Source: an uncultured Clostridia bacterium (GTDB taxonomy: Bacteria > Bacillota > Clostridia > TANB77 > CAG-508). From it: DNA of 37,213 nt. The notes below the pieces were generated by a model that ran no database searches, was not told the DNA's origin, and worked only from the letters and a program-made list of their open reading frames with translations. The translations under genes and the position numbers were made by a program. Positions 16,727 through 26,048 of the stretch are shown piece after piece; positions within the stretch are counted from its first letter, which is position 1; every line of letters begins with the position of its first letter. The stretch covers positions 1 through 37,213 of the forward strand of contig CANQZU010000005.1 of NCBI GenBank assembly GCA_947628415.1, written 5' to 3'.

Positions 16727-17482
16727 TATTTCTGGTTCTTTTTCTGTAATTAAAATTGTATTTTCATAGTGGGCAGATAAACTACCATCTTCTGTTATAA
16801 TAGTCCAACCATCTTCCAATTCTAAAATATTAGGTTTTCCTTGAATTACCATAGGTTCAATCGCTAATGTCATTCCTGGCTCTAATCGAATTCCTCTTCC
16901 TGGTTTTCCATAATTTGGGATACCTGGATCTTCATGCATTTGTTTTCCAATTCCATGTCCTTGAAATTCTCTTATTACACTATATCCTTGTAGATGTACA
17001 TATTCTCCAATAGCATGACATACATCTCCAATTCGATTTCCTGGTTTTGCATACTTAATCCCTTCAAAAAATGCTTGTTTTGTCACCCTTACTAATCTTT
17101 CTGCTTCTTTAGAAGTCTTTCCTACTATAAAAGTTCTAGCAGCATCTCCGTTATATCCATTTTTTTGTGCAACTGTATCAATACTTACTAAATCTCCTTC
17201 TTTAATTATTCGACTTTTAGAAGGAATTCCGTGAATTACTTCATCATTAATAGAAACACAAATTGAAGCTGGAAAAGGTGGTACACCTCTAATTCCAATG
17301 TCATATCCTTTTTCTGCTGGAATTGCTCCTAAACTTCTCATTTTTTGTTCTGCTATTTGATCCAATTCCCACGTTGTCATACCTGGTTGAATTTTTTGTT
17401 CTAATTCTTGATAAGTTAATGCCACAATTTTACAAACTTCTCTCATCCATTCAATCTCTTTTTTTGACTTAATCGTTACCAA
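16712..17482 (-). CDS. map: Methionine aminopeptidase type I
   Basis: 256 residues. Removes the N-terminal Met from new proteins. Metal-ligand segments are SIDTVAQKNGYNGDAART, GHGIGKQMHEDPGIPNYG and LAIEPMV. The start is TTG at 17480-17482, seven bases after GAGG; no ATG or GTG fits the expected N-terminus. No SEC-C zinc tail is present. It begins 21 bases after the adk stop, and its end carries the infA promoter -35. Confidence 0.97.
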   Translation of the reverse strand: MVTIKSKKEIEWMREVCKIVALTYQELEQKIQPGMTTWELDQIAEQKMRSLGAIPAEKGYDIGIRGVPPFPASICVSINDEVIHGIPSKSRIIKEGDLVSIDTVAQKNGYNGDAARTFIVGKTSKEAERLVRVTKQAFFEGIKYAKPGNRIGDVCHAIGEYVHLQGYSVIREFQGHGIGKQMHEDPGIPNYGKPGRGIRLEPGMTLAIEPMVIQGKPNILELEDGWTIITEDGSLSAHYENTILITEKEPEILTTL

Positions 17483-17503
17483 TTTAGTTCCTCTTTTCTT
17501 CCA

Positions 17504-18172
17504 TTACTTTTCTTGAATATCTTTTATTATATCTGAAGCTACTTGTTTTCCCATTCTATTAATTCTTATGCTAACTTCTTCTGTTCTCAAAATTCCTTTT
17601 TTTCTATAATATTCTACTAATGGAGCTGTTTGATTATCGTAGATTTCTAATCTTTTATTAATTGATTCTTCATTACTATCATCTTCTCTTTGAATTAATT
17701 CAGAACCACATTTATCACAAATTCCTTCTTTTATTGGTGGATGCATTTTTAAGTTGTAAGTTGTCTTACATTTTGGATTTGAACAAACTCTTCTTGTTAG
17801 AATTCTATCAATAATTTCATCTCTTGGTGTTGTTAGATTAACTACTAAATCAACCTTTTTTCCTCTTTCTGCTAATATTTTGTCTAATTTTTCAGCCTGT
17901 GCTAAACTACGTGGAAATCCATCTAATATAACTCCGTTCTTAACGATTTCTGAATCTAAATATTCTACAACCATTGGTACTGTTATTTCATCTGGAACTA
18001 AATCTCCTTTAGCTATATATTTATTAGCTTCTATTCCTAATTGTGTCTGCTCTTTAATGTTTTTTCTAAATATATCTCCTGTTGACAATTGCACCAATCC
18101 TGTGTGTTCACTTATAATTCCTGCTACTGTTCCCTTTCCTGTTCCTTGAGCTCCTAACATTATAATTACCAT
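17504..18172 (-). CDS. adk: Adenylate kinase, zinc-lid form
   Basis: 222 residues from the ATG at 18170-18172; GGAG is eight bases upstream and the GTG at 18181 overlaps that site. P-loop LGAQGTGKGT (GAPGAGKGT is more common), STGDIFR, ILDGFPRSLAQA and the lid arginines TRR are present. The lid has a Cys4 zinc site with C-x4-C (VCSNPKC) rather than the usual C-x2-C, then CDKC. Interconverts ATP + AMP and 2 ADP. It is separated from secY by 148 bases that hold two hairpins. Confidence 0.97.
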   Translation of the reverse strand: MVIIMLGAQGTGKGTVAGIISEHTGLVQLSTGDIFRKNIKEQTQLGIEANKYIAKGDLVPDEITVPMVVEYLDSEIVKNGVILDGFPRSLAQAEKLDKILAERGKKVDLVVNLTTPRDEIIDRILTRRVCSNPKCKTTYNLKMHPPIKEGICDKCGSELIQREDDSNEESINKRLEIYDNQTAPLVEYYRKKGILRTEEVSIRINRMGKQVASDIIKDIQEK

Positions 18173-18202
18173 ATAAATCACTCCTTTGAATAAAAAAATT
18201 TA

Positions 18203-18228
18203 GATTATTTAAAATATCCCTAATAATC
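18203..18228 (-). repeat. Small inverted repeat upstream of adk
   Basis: GATTATT (18203-18209) pairs with AATAATC (18222-18228). It lies 30 bases before the adk start. Weak; reported because it sits beside a much stronger hairpin in the same gap. Confidence 0.35.
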
Positions 18229-18277
18229 TTTATCCTATCTACTATTACTAGAACTAATAAACAGGATAAAAATAATT

Positions 18278-18317
18278 AAGGTTGTCAAAAGGAAAATTAC
18301 AACCTTTTGACAACTTT
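18278..18317 (-). terminator. Strong hairpin directly after secY, possible terminator or processing site
   Basis: Perfect 12-bp stem GTTGTCAAAAGG (18281-18292) and CCTTTTGACAAC (18303-18314), extended by two to three weaker pairs, three bases after the secY stop. On the minus strand the following bases are CTTAATTATTTTT, a broken T-run, so termination may be partial. The stem itself carries a TTGACA, but no -10 sits at 17 bases. Confidence 0.55.
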
Positions 18318-18320
18318 TAT

Positions 18321-19640
18321 TTATTCTAAGAATCCTTTATAGTGTCTCATTGCTAATTGAGATTCTAGTTGTTGTACGGTTTCTAATGCAACTCCTACAA
18401 CAATTAATATTGATGTACCACCAAATGCAATATTTAAATTAGTAAACCTTAATAACATTGGAATAATTGCTATCAATGCCAAGAAAAATCCTCCAAACCA
18501 TGTTAATTTTGATATAATAGATGATAAATATTCTGTAGTTGGTTTACCAGCTCTAATTCCTGGTATAAACCCACCATTTTTCTTAATATTATTAGATACT
18601 TCTGCTGGATTAAATGTAGCAAATGTATAGAAAAATGTAAATCCTACAATTAATAACAAGTAAACCAATGCATTGGCAATTGAATAACCAATTCCAACAT
18701 TAGACGTAGATGTAGCAATTGAGAAATTATATAGTCCTGCTAAAAATCCTGTCTGATTTACTATGTCTGGTACAAAAATTTGAATAATCATAGCTGGAAA
18801 AGTCATAAAAGAAGAGGCAAAAATAACTGGCATTACACCTGCCATAGCAAGTTTTAATGGAATGTGTGTATTTTGTGCTCCAACCATCTTTCTTCCTACT
18901 ACTCTTTTTGAATATTGTACTGGTACTCTTCTTTCAGCTTGTTGTACAAATACAACCCCTGCTACTAAAATTAAAGCTCCTATTACAATACCTATTGCAA
19001 TTAATAAACCTGTTGTACTAAATCCTGTTTGTGGCATTATTAATCCCCATAACATCGTTATGGCACTAGGTAATCCAGAAATAATACCAATAAAAATTAA
19101 TAATGAAATTCCATTTCCGATTCCTTTGTTAGTAATTTGTTCTCCTAACCACATAAGAATAGAAGTACCTGAAACTAATGCAGTTACAACTAATGCTCCT
19201 GTTAAAAAGCTTTTATTTACAAATATACCAGAAGATTGATAAGATAAATACAATCCAATACCTTCTATTAAAGCTAAAATGATTGTTACAATTTTAGTAT
19301 AACGATTAATTTTCTTTCTTCCTTCTTCTCCACCTTCTTTTGTTAATTTTTCTAAAGATGGTATAATCATAGCTAATAATTGAATAACAATAGAAGCTGT
19401 AATATAAGGAGTAATTGACATAGCAAAAACAGAAAATCTTGAAAATGCTCCTCCAGAAATCATATCAATTAGTCCAGCTATTCCATTTGTTTGTCCCATT
19501 GCTTCATTTAATGCAATACTATTTACTCCTGGTACTGTAATGTAACACCCAAATCTAAATACAACAATTAATACAAGTGTATAAAGTAATCTTTTTCTTA
19601 CATCAGGTGTTGCAATAGCATTCTTGATTGTTTTAAACAA
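18321..19640 (-). CDS. secY: Protein translocase subunit SecY
   Basis: 439 residues with ten hydrophobic spans. Typical segments: PGVNSIALNEAM (plug region), SGGAFSRFSVFAMSITPYI, MVGAQNTHIPLKLAMAGVMPVIFASS and GIRAGKPTTEYL. Forms the SecYEG channel in the plasma membrane. The start is TTG (19638-19640) immediately after the rplO stop (TAATTG), with GAGGTG lying within the rplO end, so translation is coupled. Confidence 0.98.
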   Translation of the reverse strand: MFKTIKNAIATPDVRKRLLYTLVLIVVFRFGCYITVPGVNSIALNEAMGQTNGIAGLIDMISGGAFSRFSVFAMSITPYITASIVIQLLAMIIPSLEKLTKEGGEEGRKKINRYTKIVTIILALIEGIGLYLSYQSSGIFVNKSFLTGALVVTALVSGTSILMWLGEQITNKGIGNGISLLIFIGIISGLPSAITMLWGLIMPQTGFSTTGLLIAIGIVIGALILVAGVVFVQQAERRVPVQYSKRVVGRKMVGAQNTHIPLKLAMAGVMPVIFASSFMTFPAMIIQIFVPDIVNQTGFLAGLYNFSIATSTSNVGIGYSIANALVYLLLIVGFTFFYTFATFNPAEVSNNIKKNGGFIPGIRAGKPTTEYLSSIISKLTWFGGFFLALIAIIPMLLRFTNLNIAFGGTSILIVVGVALETVQQLESQLAMRHYKGFLE

Positions 19641-20075
19641 TTAAATCACCTCAGCCTTTCCGCCTAAAGCTTCAATTTCTTCTTTTGCTTTTGCCGTAAA
19701 TCTTTTTGCTTTGACATTTAATTTTCTTTCTAATTTTCCTGTAGCTAAAATAACAATTCCGTCATCTATTTTTCCAATTATTCCTTCTTCTAGTAAGCTT
19801 TCAGCTGTGACATCAGTAGCTTTAGATTGACTTAACATTTTTAAAGTTACTTCTACATAGCTTTTAGCATGAATATTGGTAAATCCTCTTTTTGGCAATC
19901 TTCTATATAATGGTGTTTGACCACCTTCAAAACCTCTTCTTACTCCGCCACCACTTCTTGCTTTTTGTCCTTTATGTCCTCTTCCTGCTGTTTTTCCATT
20001 TCCAGAAGCAATTCCGCGTCCGACTCTATTTCTTTTTACTTTACCTACCGCTGGTTTTAATTCATTTATTTTCAT
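19641..20075 (-). CDS. rplO: 50S ribosomal protein L15 (uL15)
   Basis: 144 residues: [39 protein letters not shown] and [17 protein letters not shown] are canonical. Late-assembly 50S protein. It follows rpsE after 79 bases where rpmD (L30) would normally be; the gap has no frame that could encode L30. Confidence 0.98.
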   Translation of the reverse strand: MKINELKPAVGKVKRNRVGRGIASGNGKTAGRGHKGQKARSGGGVRRGFEGGQTPLYRRLPKRGFTNIHAKSYVEVTLKMLSQSKATDVTAESLLEEGIIGKIDDGIVILATGKLERKLNVKAKRFTAKAKEEIEALGGKAEVI

Positions 20076-20154
20076 TTTATACCTTGCACCTCCTTTTTTA
20101 TTACAAAGGTTTCTCCTTCACTCTTATCAAAACCATTTATCCTTTTATTAATTT

Positions 20155-20640
20155 TTATAAAATTTCTTCTACTTTTTTTCCTCTCTTTTTAGCTACTGTT
20201 TCAACAGTTTGCATTGCCTTTAATCCTTCTATAGTAGCATAAACAACATTTCTTGGATTATTGGTTCCAATTACTTTCGTTCTAATGTTTTGATATCCTG
20301 CTAATTCCATAACTGGTCTAACACTTCCTCCGGCTATAATACCAGTACCAACTACAGCTGGTTTTAGCATAACTTTAGCACTTCCAAAAGTTCCTATATA
20401 TTCATGAGGTACTGTTGTATTTACGATTGGTACTTCAACTAAATTTTTCTTAGCTTCTTGAATTGCTTTTTTGATAGCATCTGGAACCTCTGCTGCTTTA
20501 CCATTTCCAACACCTACATGACCATTTTCATCTCCTACTACTACTACAGCACTAAATCTAAAAGTTCTACCACCTTTAACTACTTTAGCAACTCTATTAA
20601 TAGCAACTACTTTTTCTTTTAATTCATTTTTCTCTTCCAT
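20155..20640 (-). CDS. rpsE: 30S ribosomal protein S5 (uS5)
   Basis: 161 residues. N-terminal double-stranded RNA-binding domain: [20 protein letters not shown] and [21 protein letters not shown]-terminal [19 protein letters not shown]5 supports decoding accuracy at the 30S entry site. The AGGAGG site is 14 bases before the ATG, longer than normal, but an in-frame stop excludes an earlier start. Confidence 0.98.
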   Translation of the reverse strand: MEEKNELKEKVVAINRVAKVVKGGRTFRFSAVVVVGDENGHVGVGNGKAAEVPDAIKKAIQEAKKNLVEVPIVNTTVPHEYIGTFGSAKVMLKPAVVGTGIIAGGSVRPVMELAGYQNIRTKVIGTNNPRNVVYATIEGLKAMQTVETVAKKRGKKVEEIL

Positions 20641-20689
20641 AGGTCTTTGTTAATCCTCCTTTTCTTCATTTTACTATAAACATTTTGCA

Positions 20690-21049
20690 TTAAAATTTTA
20701 ATCCGCCTTCTCTTGCTGCTTCTGCTAATTCTTTCACAACACCATGATAAATATATCCACCACGATCAAAAACTACAGTTTCAATCTTCTTATCTAATGC
20801 TTTCTTTGCAATTAAAGCTCCTAATTCTTTAGCGGCCTGCTTATTAGCATGTTTTGATTTTACTTCTTTATCTAATGTTGAAGCTGATACAAGTGTATTT
20901 CCTGCAACATCATCAATAACTTGTACATATAAGTTTGTATTACTTCTATAAATACATAATCTTGGTCTATCGGATGTTCCAGAAATTTTTCTTCTAACAC
21001 GAACATGTCTTCTAGTTCTTTCCATTTTTCTATCTGTCTTCTTAACCAT
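20690..21049 (-). CDS. rplR: 50S ribosomal protein L18 (uL18)
   Basis: 119 residues: [20 protein letters not shown] then [17 protein letters not shown] and [23 protein letters not shown]. Binds 5S rRNA with L5. AAAGGAG precedes the ATG. Standard position between rplF and rpsE. Confidence 0.98.
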   Translation of the reverse strand: MVKKTDRKMERTRRHVRVRRKISGTSDRPRLCIYRSNTNLYVQVIDDVAGNTLVSASTLDKEVKSKHANKQAAKELGALIAKKALDKKIETVVFDRGGYIYHGVVKELAEAAREGGLKF

Positions 21050-21088
21050 TCCTACTACTCCTTTCTATATGTTGAGTTTTCTTAAACT

Positions 21089-21625
21089 TTATTTACCTGT
21101 TTTTCCCTCTTTACGTCTAATAACCTCATCAGCATATTTAATACCTTTACCTCTATATACTTCTGGTAGTCTTTTTGTTCTAATAACAGCTGCTGTTTGA
21201 CCAACTAATTCTTTATCAATTCCTTTTACAATAATCGTATTTGGGTTTGGAACATCAAAAGTTATTCCTTCTGGTGCCTCAAAAATAACAGGATGTGAAT
21301 AACCCAAAGTTAAATTTAAATTATTTCCTTGTTTTGCTACTCTATATCCTACACCATTGATTTGTAATTCTTTGCTATATTCACTTGTTACACCAATAAT
21401 CATATTATTAATTAAACTTCTTGTTAAACCATGTAAACTTCTATTATCTGGTTCATCATCTTTTCTTTTAATGACAATTGTGTTTTCTTCCACTTTAACA
21501 GAAATATTTTTATGTATTTCTCTTTTTAATGTACCTTTTGGTCCTGTTACGGTAATATTTTGTCCATCTAATTTCACTTCTACCCCTGATGGTACAGTAA
21601 TAGGCTTATTTCCTATTCTTGACAT
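21089..21625 (-). CDS. rplF: 50S ribosomal protein L6 (uL6)
   Basis: 178 residues from the ATG at 21623-21625 (MSRIGNKPITVPSGVEV); GGAGGG lies nine bases upstream, so the longer in-frame ATG is not used. Typical segments are VTGPKGTLKREIH, LHGLTRSLINNMIIGV and the C-terminal RGKGIKYADEVIRRKEGK. Lies near the factor-binding site of the 50S. Confidence 0.98.
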   Translation of the reverse strand: MSRIGNKPITVPSGVEVKLDGQNITVTGPKGTLKREIHKNISVKVEENTIVIKRKDDEPDNRSLHGLTRSLINNMIIGVTSEYSKELQINGVGYRVAKQGNNLNLTLGYSHPVIFEAPEGITFDVPNPNTIIVKGIDKELVGQTAAVIRTKRLPEVYRGKGIKYADEVIRRKEGKTGK

Positions 21626-21690
21626 AGTAGTTTTCCCTCCTTTTTTGTTTTTATTGATAGGAACACTGTTCATTCTATCCTAAATTAATT

Positions 21691-22095
21691 TTACCAAATG
21701 TATGCTAATACTTCTCCACCAATTCCTAATTCTCTTGCTTCTTTATCTGTCTTTAATCCTTTTGATGTAGAAATAATAGCAATTCCTAATCCATTTAATA
21801 CTTTTGGTAATTCATCTTTTGAAGCATATATTCTCAAACCAGGTTTACTAATTCTTTTTAAACCATCAATTACTCTTGTTCCTTTTTCATCATATTTTAA
21901 AGTAATTCTTATCATTCCTTGCTCATTATTATTGTCTTTAATCTCTTCAAAAGATTTAATATAACCTTCTCTCAATAAAATTTCAGCAATTCCTAATTTC
22001 ATATTAGAAACTGGAACATCTACTGTTTTATGTTTTGAACTATTCGCATTTCTAATTCTTGTTAACATATCTGCTATTGGATCTGTAATGTTCAT
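21691..22095 (-). CDS. rpsH: 30S ribosomal protein S8 (uS8)
   Basis: 134 residues: [20 protein letters not shown] and the C-terminal [29 protein letters not shown]. Binds 16S rRNA helix 21 and in E. coli represses the spc operon. GGAGGTAAG precedes the ATG. A hairpin-containing gap of 129 bases lies just upstream. Confidence 0.98.
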   Translation of the reverse strand: MNITDPIADMLTRIRNANSSKHKTVDVPVSNMKLGIAEILLREGYIKSFEEIKDNNNEQGMIRITLKYDEKGTRVIDGLKRISKPGLRIYASKDELPKVLNGLGIAIISTSKGLKTDKEARELGIGGEVLAYIW

Positions 22096-22137
22096 TAATT
22101 ACTTACCTCCTTTTCTTATTTGTTTATCTATTTTAAT

Positions 22138-22187
22138 GGATAAGGAACACACCTTACCTCCTAGATTGTATTTAGTAAGGTCTATCC
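22138..22187 (-). promoter_or_regulatory. Stem-loop in the rpsZ-rpsH gap (candidate regulatory RNA element)
   Basis: Two nested stems: GGATA (22138-22142) with TATCC (22183-22187), and ACCTTAC (22151-22157) with GTAAGGT (22175-22181). The stem carries a second GGAGGTAAG copy of the rpsH binding-site motif. Its position directly before the gene for S8, a known operon repressor in E. coli, suggests an S8 or translational control site; not shown. Confidence 0.45.
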
Positions 22188-22224
22188 CCTACCTCGTACT
22201 TTTCAAGTAATATATCTGTTATTT

Positions 22225-22410
22225 TTACCAGCTAGCTTTTTTAACACCTGGAATTTCTCCCTTATGAGCTAATTCTCTAAAGCATACACGACAAATACCA
22301 TATTTTCTAATATAGCTATGTGGTCTCCCACATAATTTGCATCTATTATATTCTCTTGTACTATATTTTTGTGGTCTAGCTTGTTTTACCTTCATTGACT
22401 TTTTAGCCAT
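22225..22410 (-). CDS. rpsZ: 30S ribosomal protein S14 type Z (uS14), zinc-binding
   Basis: 61 residues, the short zinc form. The ligands are in [14 protein letters not shown] and [13 protein letters not shown] (two C-x2-C pairs), and the end is IPGVKKASW. Standard position between rplE and rpsH. AAAGGAG precedes the ATG. Confidence 0.98.
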   Translation of the reverse strand: MAKKSMKVKQARPQKYSTREYNRCKLCGRPHSYIRKYGICRVCFRELAHKGEIPGVKKASW

Positions 22411-22490
22411 AATTTTACTCCTTTCCTTATTATAAGGTTATATTTGTACTTCGTTAAATCTATCTTTATTATTACTCAAGAATTTGCCAC

Positions 22491-23030
22491 TTAATTTTTA
22501 AAAGGCATTCCTAAAAGTTTTAATAGTTCTTTTGCCTCTTCGTCTGTTTTTGCTGTTGTCGCAAATATAATATCCATTCCTCTTAATTTATCTACCTTAT
22601 CATATTCAATCTCAGGGAATATTAATTGTTCTTTAATTCCCATAGAGTAATTACCTCTACCATCAAACGAATGATCAGATACTCCTCTAAAATCTCTTAC
22701 TCTAGGAAGTGCTACATTAAATAGTTTATAAGCAAAATCATACATTTTATCTGCTCTTAATGTTACTTTGCAACCTACATTAACACCTTCTCTTAATTTA
22801 AATGCTGCAATTGATTTCTTGGCTTTTGTTACAACTGGTTTTTGTCCTGTAATTTGCATCAAATCATTCATTGCATTTTCTAGAGCTTTAGGATTTTCTT
22901 TTAAATCTCCTAATCCTATATTAATTACTATTTTATCAAGTCTTGGAACTTGCATAATTGATTTATATTCAAATTTTTTCATTAACGCTGGAATTACTTC
23001 TTTTTCATATTGTTCTCTTAATTTCTCCAT
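22491..23030 (-). CDS. rplE: 50S ribosomal protein L5 (uL5)
   Basis: 179 residues: [56 protein letters not shown] and [17 protein letters not shown]. Binds 5S rRNA and bridges to S13. AGGAGG is 11 bases before the ATG. Standard position. Confidence 0.98.
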   Translation of the reverse strand: MEKLREQYEKEVIPALMKKFEYKSIMQVPRLDKIVINIGLGDLKENPKALENAMNDLMQITGQKPVVTKAKKSIAAFKLREGVNVGCKVTLRADKMYDFAYKLFNVALPRVRDFRGVSDHSFDGRGNYSMGIKEQLIFPEIEYDKVDKLRGMDIIFATTAKTDEEAKELLKLLGMPFKN

Positions 23031-23057
23031 GGTTGATTATTCCTCCTTCCTTCACTT

Positions 23058-23366
23058 TTATTTTAAATTTGCACCACATTTTTTACAAATACGCATTTTC
23101 TTATCTTTTTCTATTTTATATCCAATTTTAGTAGCTTTACCACACTTTGGGCATACTACACCTACTTTTGAACTTGGTATTTCACATTCTACTGATAAAA
23201 TTCCACTTTCTTCGCCTTGTTTTCTAGCTTTAACATGTTTTTTTCTAACATTAACACCTTTAACAATAACTTTATCAGCTTTTGGATTAACTTCTAATAT
23301 TTCTCCGGTTTTTCCTTTATCATTTCCTGACAAAACTTGAACGTTATCTCCTTTTTTTATTCTCAT
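23058..23366 (-). CDS. rplX: 50S ribosomal protein L24 (uL24) with C-terminal zinc ribbon
   Basis: 102 residues from the ATG at 23364-23366; the TTG one codon earlier is also possible (GGAGG is nine or six bases away). KOW motif: IKKGDNVQVLSGNDKGKTGE. The C-terminal half has C-P-K-C and C-K-K-C pairs, a zinc ribbon that Bacillus L24 lacks. Early assembly protein of the 50S. Confidence 0.97.
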   Translation of the reverse strand: MRIKKGDNVQVLSGNDKGKTGEILEVNPKADKVIVKGVNVRKKHVKARKQGEESGILSVECEIPSSKVGVVCPKCGKATKIGYKIEKDKKMRICKKCGANLK

Positions 23367-23402
23367 CAAAGATTGCCTCCTTTACTATATTTTATTAATG
23401 AT

Positions 23403-23771
23403 CTAAAGAACTTCTGGAGCTAATGAAAGAATTTTCATGTAGTCCTTTTCTCTTAATTCTCTTGCAACTGGTCCAAAGATACGTGTTCCTCTTGGAGTTC
23501 CGTCTTCTTTTATAATAACCGCTGCATTCTCATCAAATTTTATATATGAACCATCTGCTCTTCTTAATCCTCTTTTAGATCTAACAATAACAGCTTTTAC
23601 AACATCGCCTTTTTTCACAACGCCACCTGGTGTTGCTGATTTAACAGAAGCTACAATAATATCTCCAATATTAGATGTTTTTCTATACGAACCACCTAAA
23701 CATCTAATACACATAATTTCTTTTGCTCCTGTATTATCTGCTACTTTTAATATTGTTTGTTGTTGTATCAT
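23403..23771 (-). CDS. rplN: 50S ribosomal protein L14 (uL14)
   Basis: 122 residues, normal length: [40 protein letters not shown] and the end [20 protein letters not shown]. Contacts the 30S through bridge B8. Strong GGAGG site before the ATG. Confidence 0.98.
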   Translation of the reverse strand: MIQQQTILKVADNTGAKEIMCIRCLGGSYRKTSNIGDIIVASVKSATPGGVVKKGDVVKAVIVRSKRGLRRADGSYIKFDENAAVIIKEDGTPRGTRIFGPVARELREKDYMKILSLAPEVL

Positions 23772-23787
23772 TTATGGTTCCTCCTTT

Positions 23788-24051
23788 CTATTTTATATCT
23801 GCTTTTTCCACAACTTCAACTACTCTCCATCTTTTATCTTTAGAAAGTGGTCTTGTTTCCATTACTTTTACTTTATCACCAATTTGGCAAACATTTTCTT
23901 CATCATGTGCTTTTAATTTATAAGTTCTTTTAACTGTTTTACCATATACGCCATGACTAACACTAGTTTGAACAGCTACTACAACTGTTTTCTCCATCTT
24001 ATTAGAGATTACTGTACCAATCATAACTTTACGAAGATTTCTTTCTTCCAT
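23788..24051 (-). CDS. rpsQ: 30S ribosomal protein S17 (uS17)
   Basis: 87 residues: [38 protein letters not shown] and [21 protein letters not shown]-fold primary 16S rRNA binder. Starts 22 bases after rpmC and ends 16 bases before rplN. Confidence 0.98.
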   Translation of the reverse strand: MEERNLRKVMIGTVISNKMEKTVVVAVQTSVSHGVYGKTVKRTYKLKAHDEENVCQIGDKVKVMETRPLSKDKRWRVVEVVEKADIK

Positions 24052-24073
24052 TTAGATTTCTCCTTTCTATATC

Positions 24074-24280
24074 TTAAGCTTTTTTAGTGTCTGCAATTTT
24101 TCTTTCTGTTAAAACTGTATTTATTTTAGCTATATCTCTTTTTACTTCTTTTATTTTCATAGGATTATCTAATCCATTAGTAGCTAAACTAAATTTTAAT
24201 TTAAACAATTCTGTTTTTAGTTCACCTAATTCTTTCTCTAAATCTGGTGAAGACATTTCTCTTATTTTACTTATCTTCAT
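24074..24280 (-). CDS. rpmC: 50S ribosomal protein L29 (uL29)
   Basis: 68 residues from the ATG at 24278-24280 ([20 protein letters not shown]). ATG at 24281-24283 and GTG at 24287-24289 are in frame, but the AGGTGA site sits best for the chosen codon. It overlaps the end of rplP by 14 bases, so translation is coupled. Helical hairpin at the polypeptide exit tunnel. Confidence 0.95.
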   Translation of the reverse strand: MKISKIREMSSPDLEKELGELKTELFKLKFSLATNGLDNPMKIKEVKRDIAKINTVLTERKIADTKKA

Positions 24281-24710
24281 CATTTTCACCTACCTTTTCA
24301 GTTTCTTTCGCTACGAATTTTGTTTTATTAGGTAGTTTGTTCATAGCTAAACGTAAAGCTTCTCTTGCAACGTCTTCTGATACTCCAGCAATTTCAAACA
24401 TAACTCTTCCTGGTTTTACTACTGCAACCCAATATTCAGGTGCACCCTTTCCTTTTCCCATACGAGTTCCAATTGGTTTTGCTGTAATTGGTTTGTCTGG
24501 AAAGATTTTAATCCAAACTTTTCCACCTCTTTTTATATAACGAGTCATTGCAATACGAGCTGCTTCGATTTGATTTCCTGTAACTAAAGCTCCTGTTACT
24601 GCTTGAATTCCATATTCTCCATCTGTAACAGTATTTCCTCTTGTTGCCTTTCCTCTCATTCTACCTTTTTGCATTTTTCTATGTTTTGTTCTTTTTGGCA
24701 TTAATGGCAT
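24267..24710 (-). CDS. rplP: 50S ribosomal protein L16 (uL16)
   Basis: 147 residues: [20 protein letters not shown], then [39 protein letters not shown] and [19 protein letters not shown]. The first ATG overlaps the rpsC stop (TAATG) and has AGGAGG at nine bases, so it was preferred to the codon-4 ATG. Organises the tRNA A-site region. A short acidic C-terminal tail overlaps rpmC. Confidence 0.97.
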   Translation of the reverse strand: MPLMPKRTKHRKMQKGRMRGKATRGNTVTDGEYGIQAVTGALVTGNQIEAARIAMTRYIKRGGKVWIKIFPDKPITAKPIGTRMGKGKGAPEYWVAVVKPGRVMFEIAGVSEDVAREALRLAMNKLPNKTKFVAKETEKVGENDEDK

Positions 24711-25366
24711 TATTGGTCTCCTCCTTCCATTTTCTTCTCTGGAAGAATTTCTCCTTTATAAAGCCAAACTTTTACACCGATTTTTCCATAAGTAGTATCT
24801 GCTTCTGCAAATCCATAGTCAATATCTGCTCTTAAAGTTTGTAAAGGAATATTTCCTTCTTTATAAAATTCAGTTCTAGCCATATCTGCTCCACCTAATC
24901 TTCCAGATACTGAAGTTTTTATTCCTAAAGCACCTGCTTTAATAGATTTTTGCATACATTGTTTCATAGCTCTTCTGAATGAAATTCTTCTTTCCAATTG
25001 CCCAGCAATATTTTCTGCTACTAATTGAGCGTCTGTATCAGCATTTTTTACTTCTACAATATTTAAATTTACTTCTTTACTAATTAATTTAGCAAGTTCA
25101 GCTTTTACTGTTTCTACTCCTGCTCCACCTTTTCCAATTACAATTCCTGGTTTTGCAGTATATAGATTCACTTTAATCGCTTTTGCTGTTCTTTCAATTT
25201 CAATTTTAGAAATACCAGCAAGATACAATTTTTTCTTTAAAAATTTACGAATTTTTTGATCTTCTACTAAATAATCTGCAAAATTTTTAGAATCTGCATA
25301 CCATTTAGAATTCCAGTCTTTTATAATTCCAACTCTTACTCCTGTTGGATGTACTTTTTGTCCCAT
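24710..25366 (-). CDS. rpsC: 30S ribosomal protein S3 (uS3)
   Basis: 218 residues: [22 protein letters not shown] domain with [21 protein letters not shown]-terminal [17 protein letters not shown] and [17 protein letters not shown]. At the mRNA entry channel. Stop overlaps the rplP start by one base. Confidence 0.98.
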   Translation of the reverse strand: MGQKVHPTGVRVGIIKDWNSKWYADSKNFADYLVEDQKIRKFLKKKLYLAGISKIEIERTAKAIKVNLYTAKPGIVIGKGGAGVETVKAELAKLISKEVNLNIVEVKNADTDAQLVAENIAGQLERRISFRRAMKQCMQKSIKAGALGIKTSVSGRLGGADMARTEFYKEGNIPLQTLRADIDYGFAEADTTYGKIGVKVWLYKGEILPEKKMEGGDQ

Positions 25367-25373
25367 CTGATTC

Positions 25374-25739
25374 TTAGTCCTCCTTTTCTTTTAAAACAAT
25401 TGTTATATGACTTGTTCTTTTTCTAATTCTTACTGCTGAACCTTTTGCAGCTGGTCTAATTCTTTTTAATGTTGGTCCTTGATTTGCATAAATTTCAGCA
25501 ACATATAAATTATCATGTTTCATATCATGATTATTTTCAGCATTTGCTATAGCTGATTTCAACAATTTTTCTATTATTTCTGATGATGCTTTTGGTGTAA
25601 ATTTTACAATAGATAAAGCTTCGTCTATATCTTTTCCTCTAATTAAGTCTGCTACAATTTTAACTTTTCTAGCAGAAATTCTAGCATATTTTAAAGTTGC
25701 TCTTGCTTCATTTATAACGGCTGTTTCTTTCTCTTGCAC
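25374..25739 (-). CDS. rplV: 50S ribosomal protein L22 (uL22)
   Basis: 121 residues starting at GTG (25737-25739), eight bases after [37 protein letters not shown] and the C-terminal [20 protein letters not shown] form the family signature. Its hairpin lines the exit tunnel. Ends seven bases before rpsC. Confidence 0.97.
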   Translation of the reverse strand: MQEKETAVINEARATLKYARISARKVKIVADLIRGKDIDEALSIVKFTPKASSEIIEKLLKSAIANAENNHDMKHDNLYVAEIYANQGPTLKRIRPAAKGSAVRIRKRTSHITIVLKEKED

Positions 25740-25758
25740 TTTTCTTACCTCCTATTTT

Positions 25759-26034
25759 TTATTTTGCTGTCTTTTTGTCTCCTGCATGACCTTTAAATGT
25801 TCTTGTAGGAGCAAATTCGCCTAATTTATGACCAATCATTTCTTCTGCTATATAGATTGGAACATGTTTTCTTCCATCATGTACAGCGATAGTATGACCA
25901 ACCATTTGTGGATAAATCGTAGAAGCTCTTGACCATGTTTTTAAAACTTCTTTATTTCCCGTTTCATTCATAGCTTCTACTCTTTTTAGTAGTTCAGGCG
26001 CTACGTATGGTTTTTTCTTGCTTGATCTTGACAT
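25759..26034 (-). CDS. rpsS: 30S ribosomal protein S19 (uS19)
   Basis: 91 residues: [40 protein letters not shown] and the end [18 protein letters not shown]. 30S head protein, partner of S13. GGAGGAG site; 14 bases after rplB. Confidence 0.98.
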   Translation of the reverse strand: MSRSSKKKPYVAPELLKRVEAMNETGNKEVLKTWSRASTIYPQMVGHTIAVHDGRKHVPIYIAEEMIGHKLGEFAPTRTFKGHAGDKKTAK

Positions 26035-26048
26035 TAAATTTCTCCTCC

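Noticed and set aside
22768-23340. 190-codon plus-strand frame
   Set aside because: Antisense to rplE and rplX; the protein is a low-complexity shadow without a binding site.
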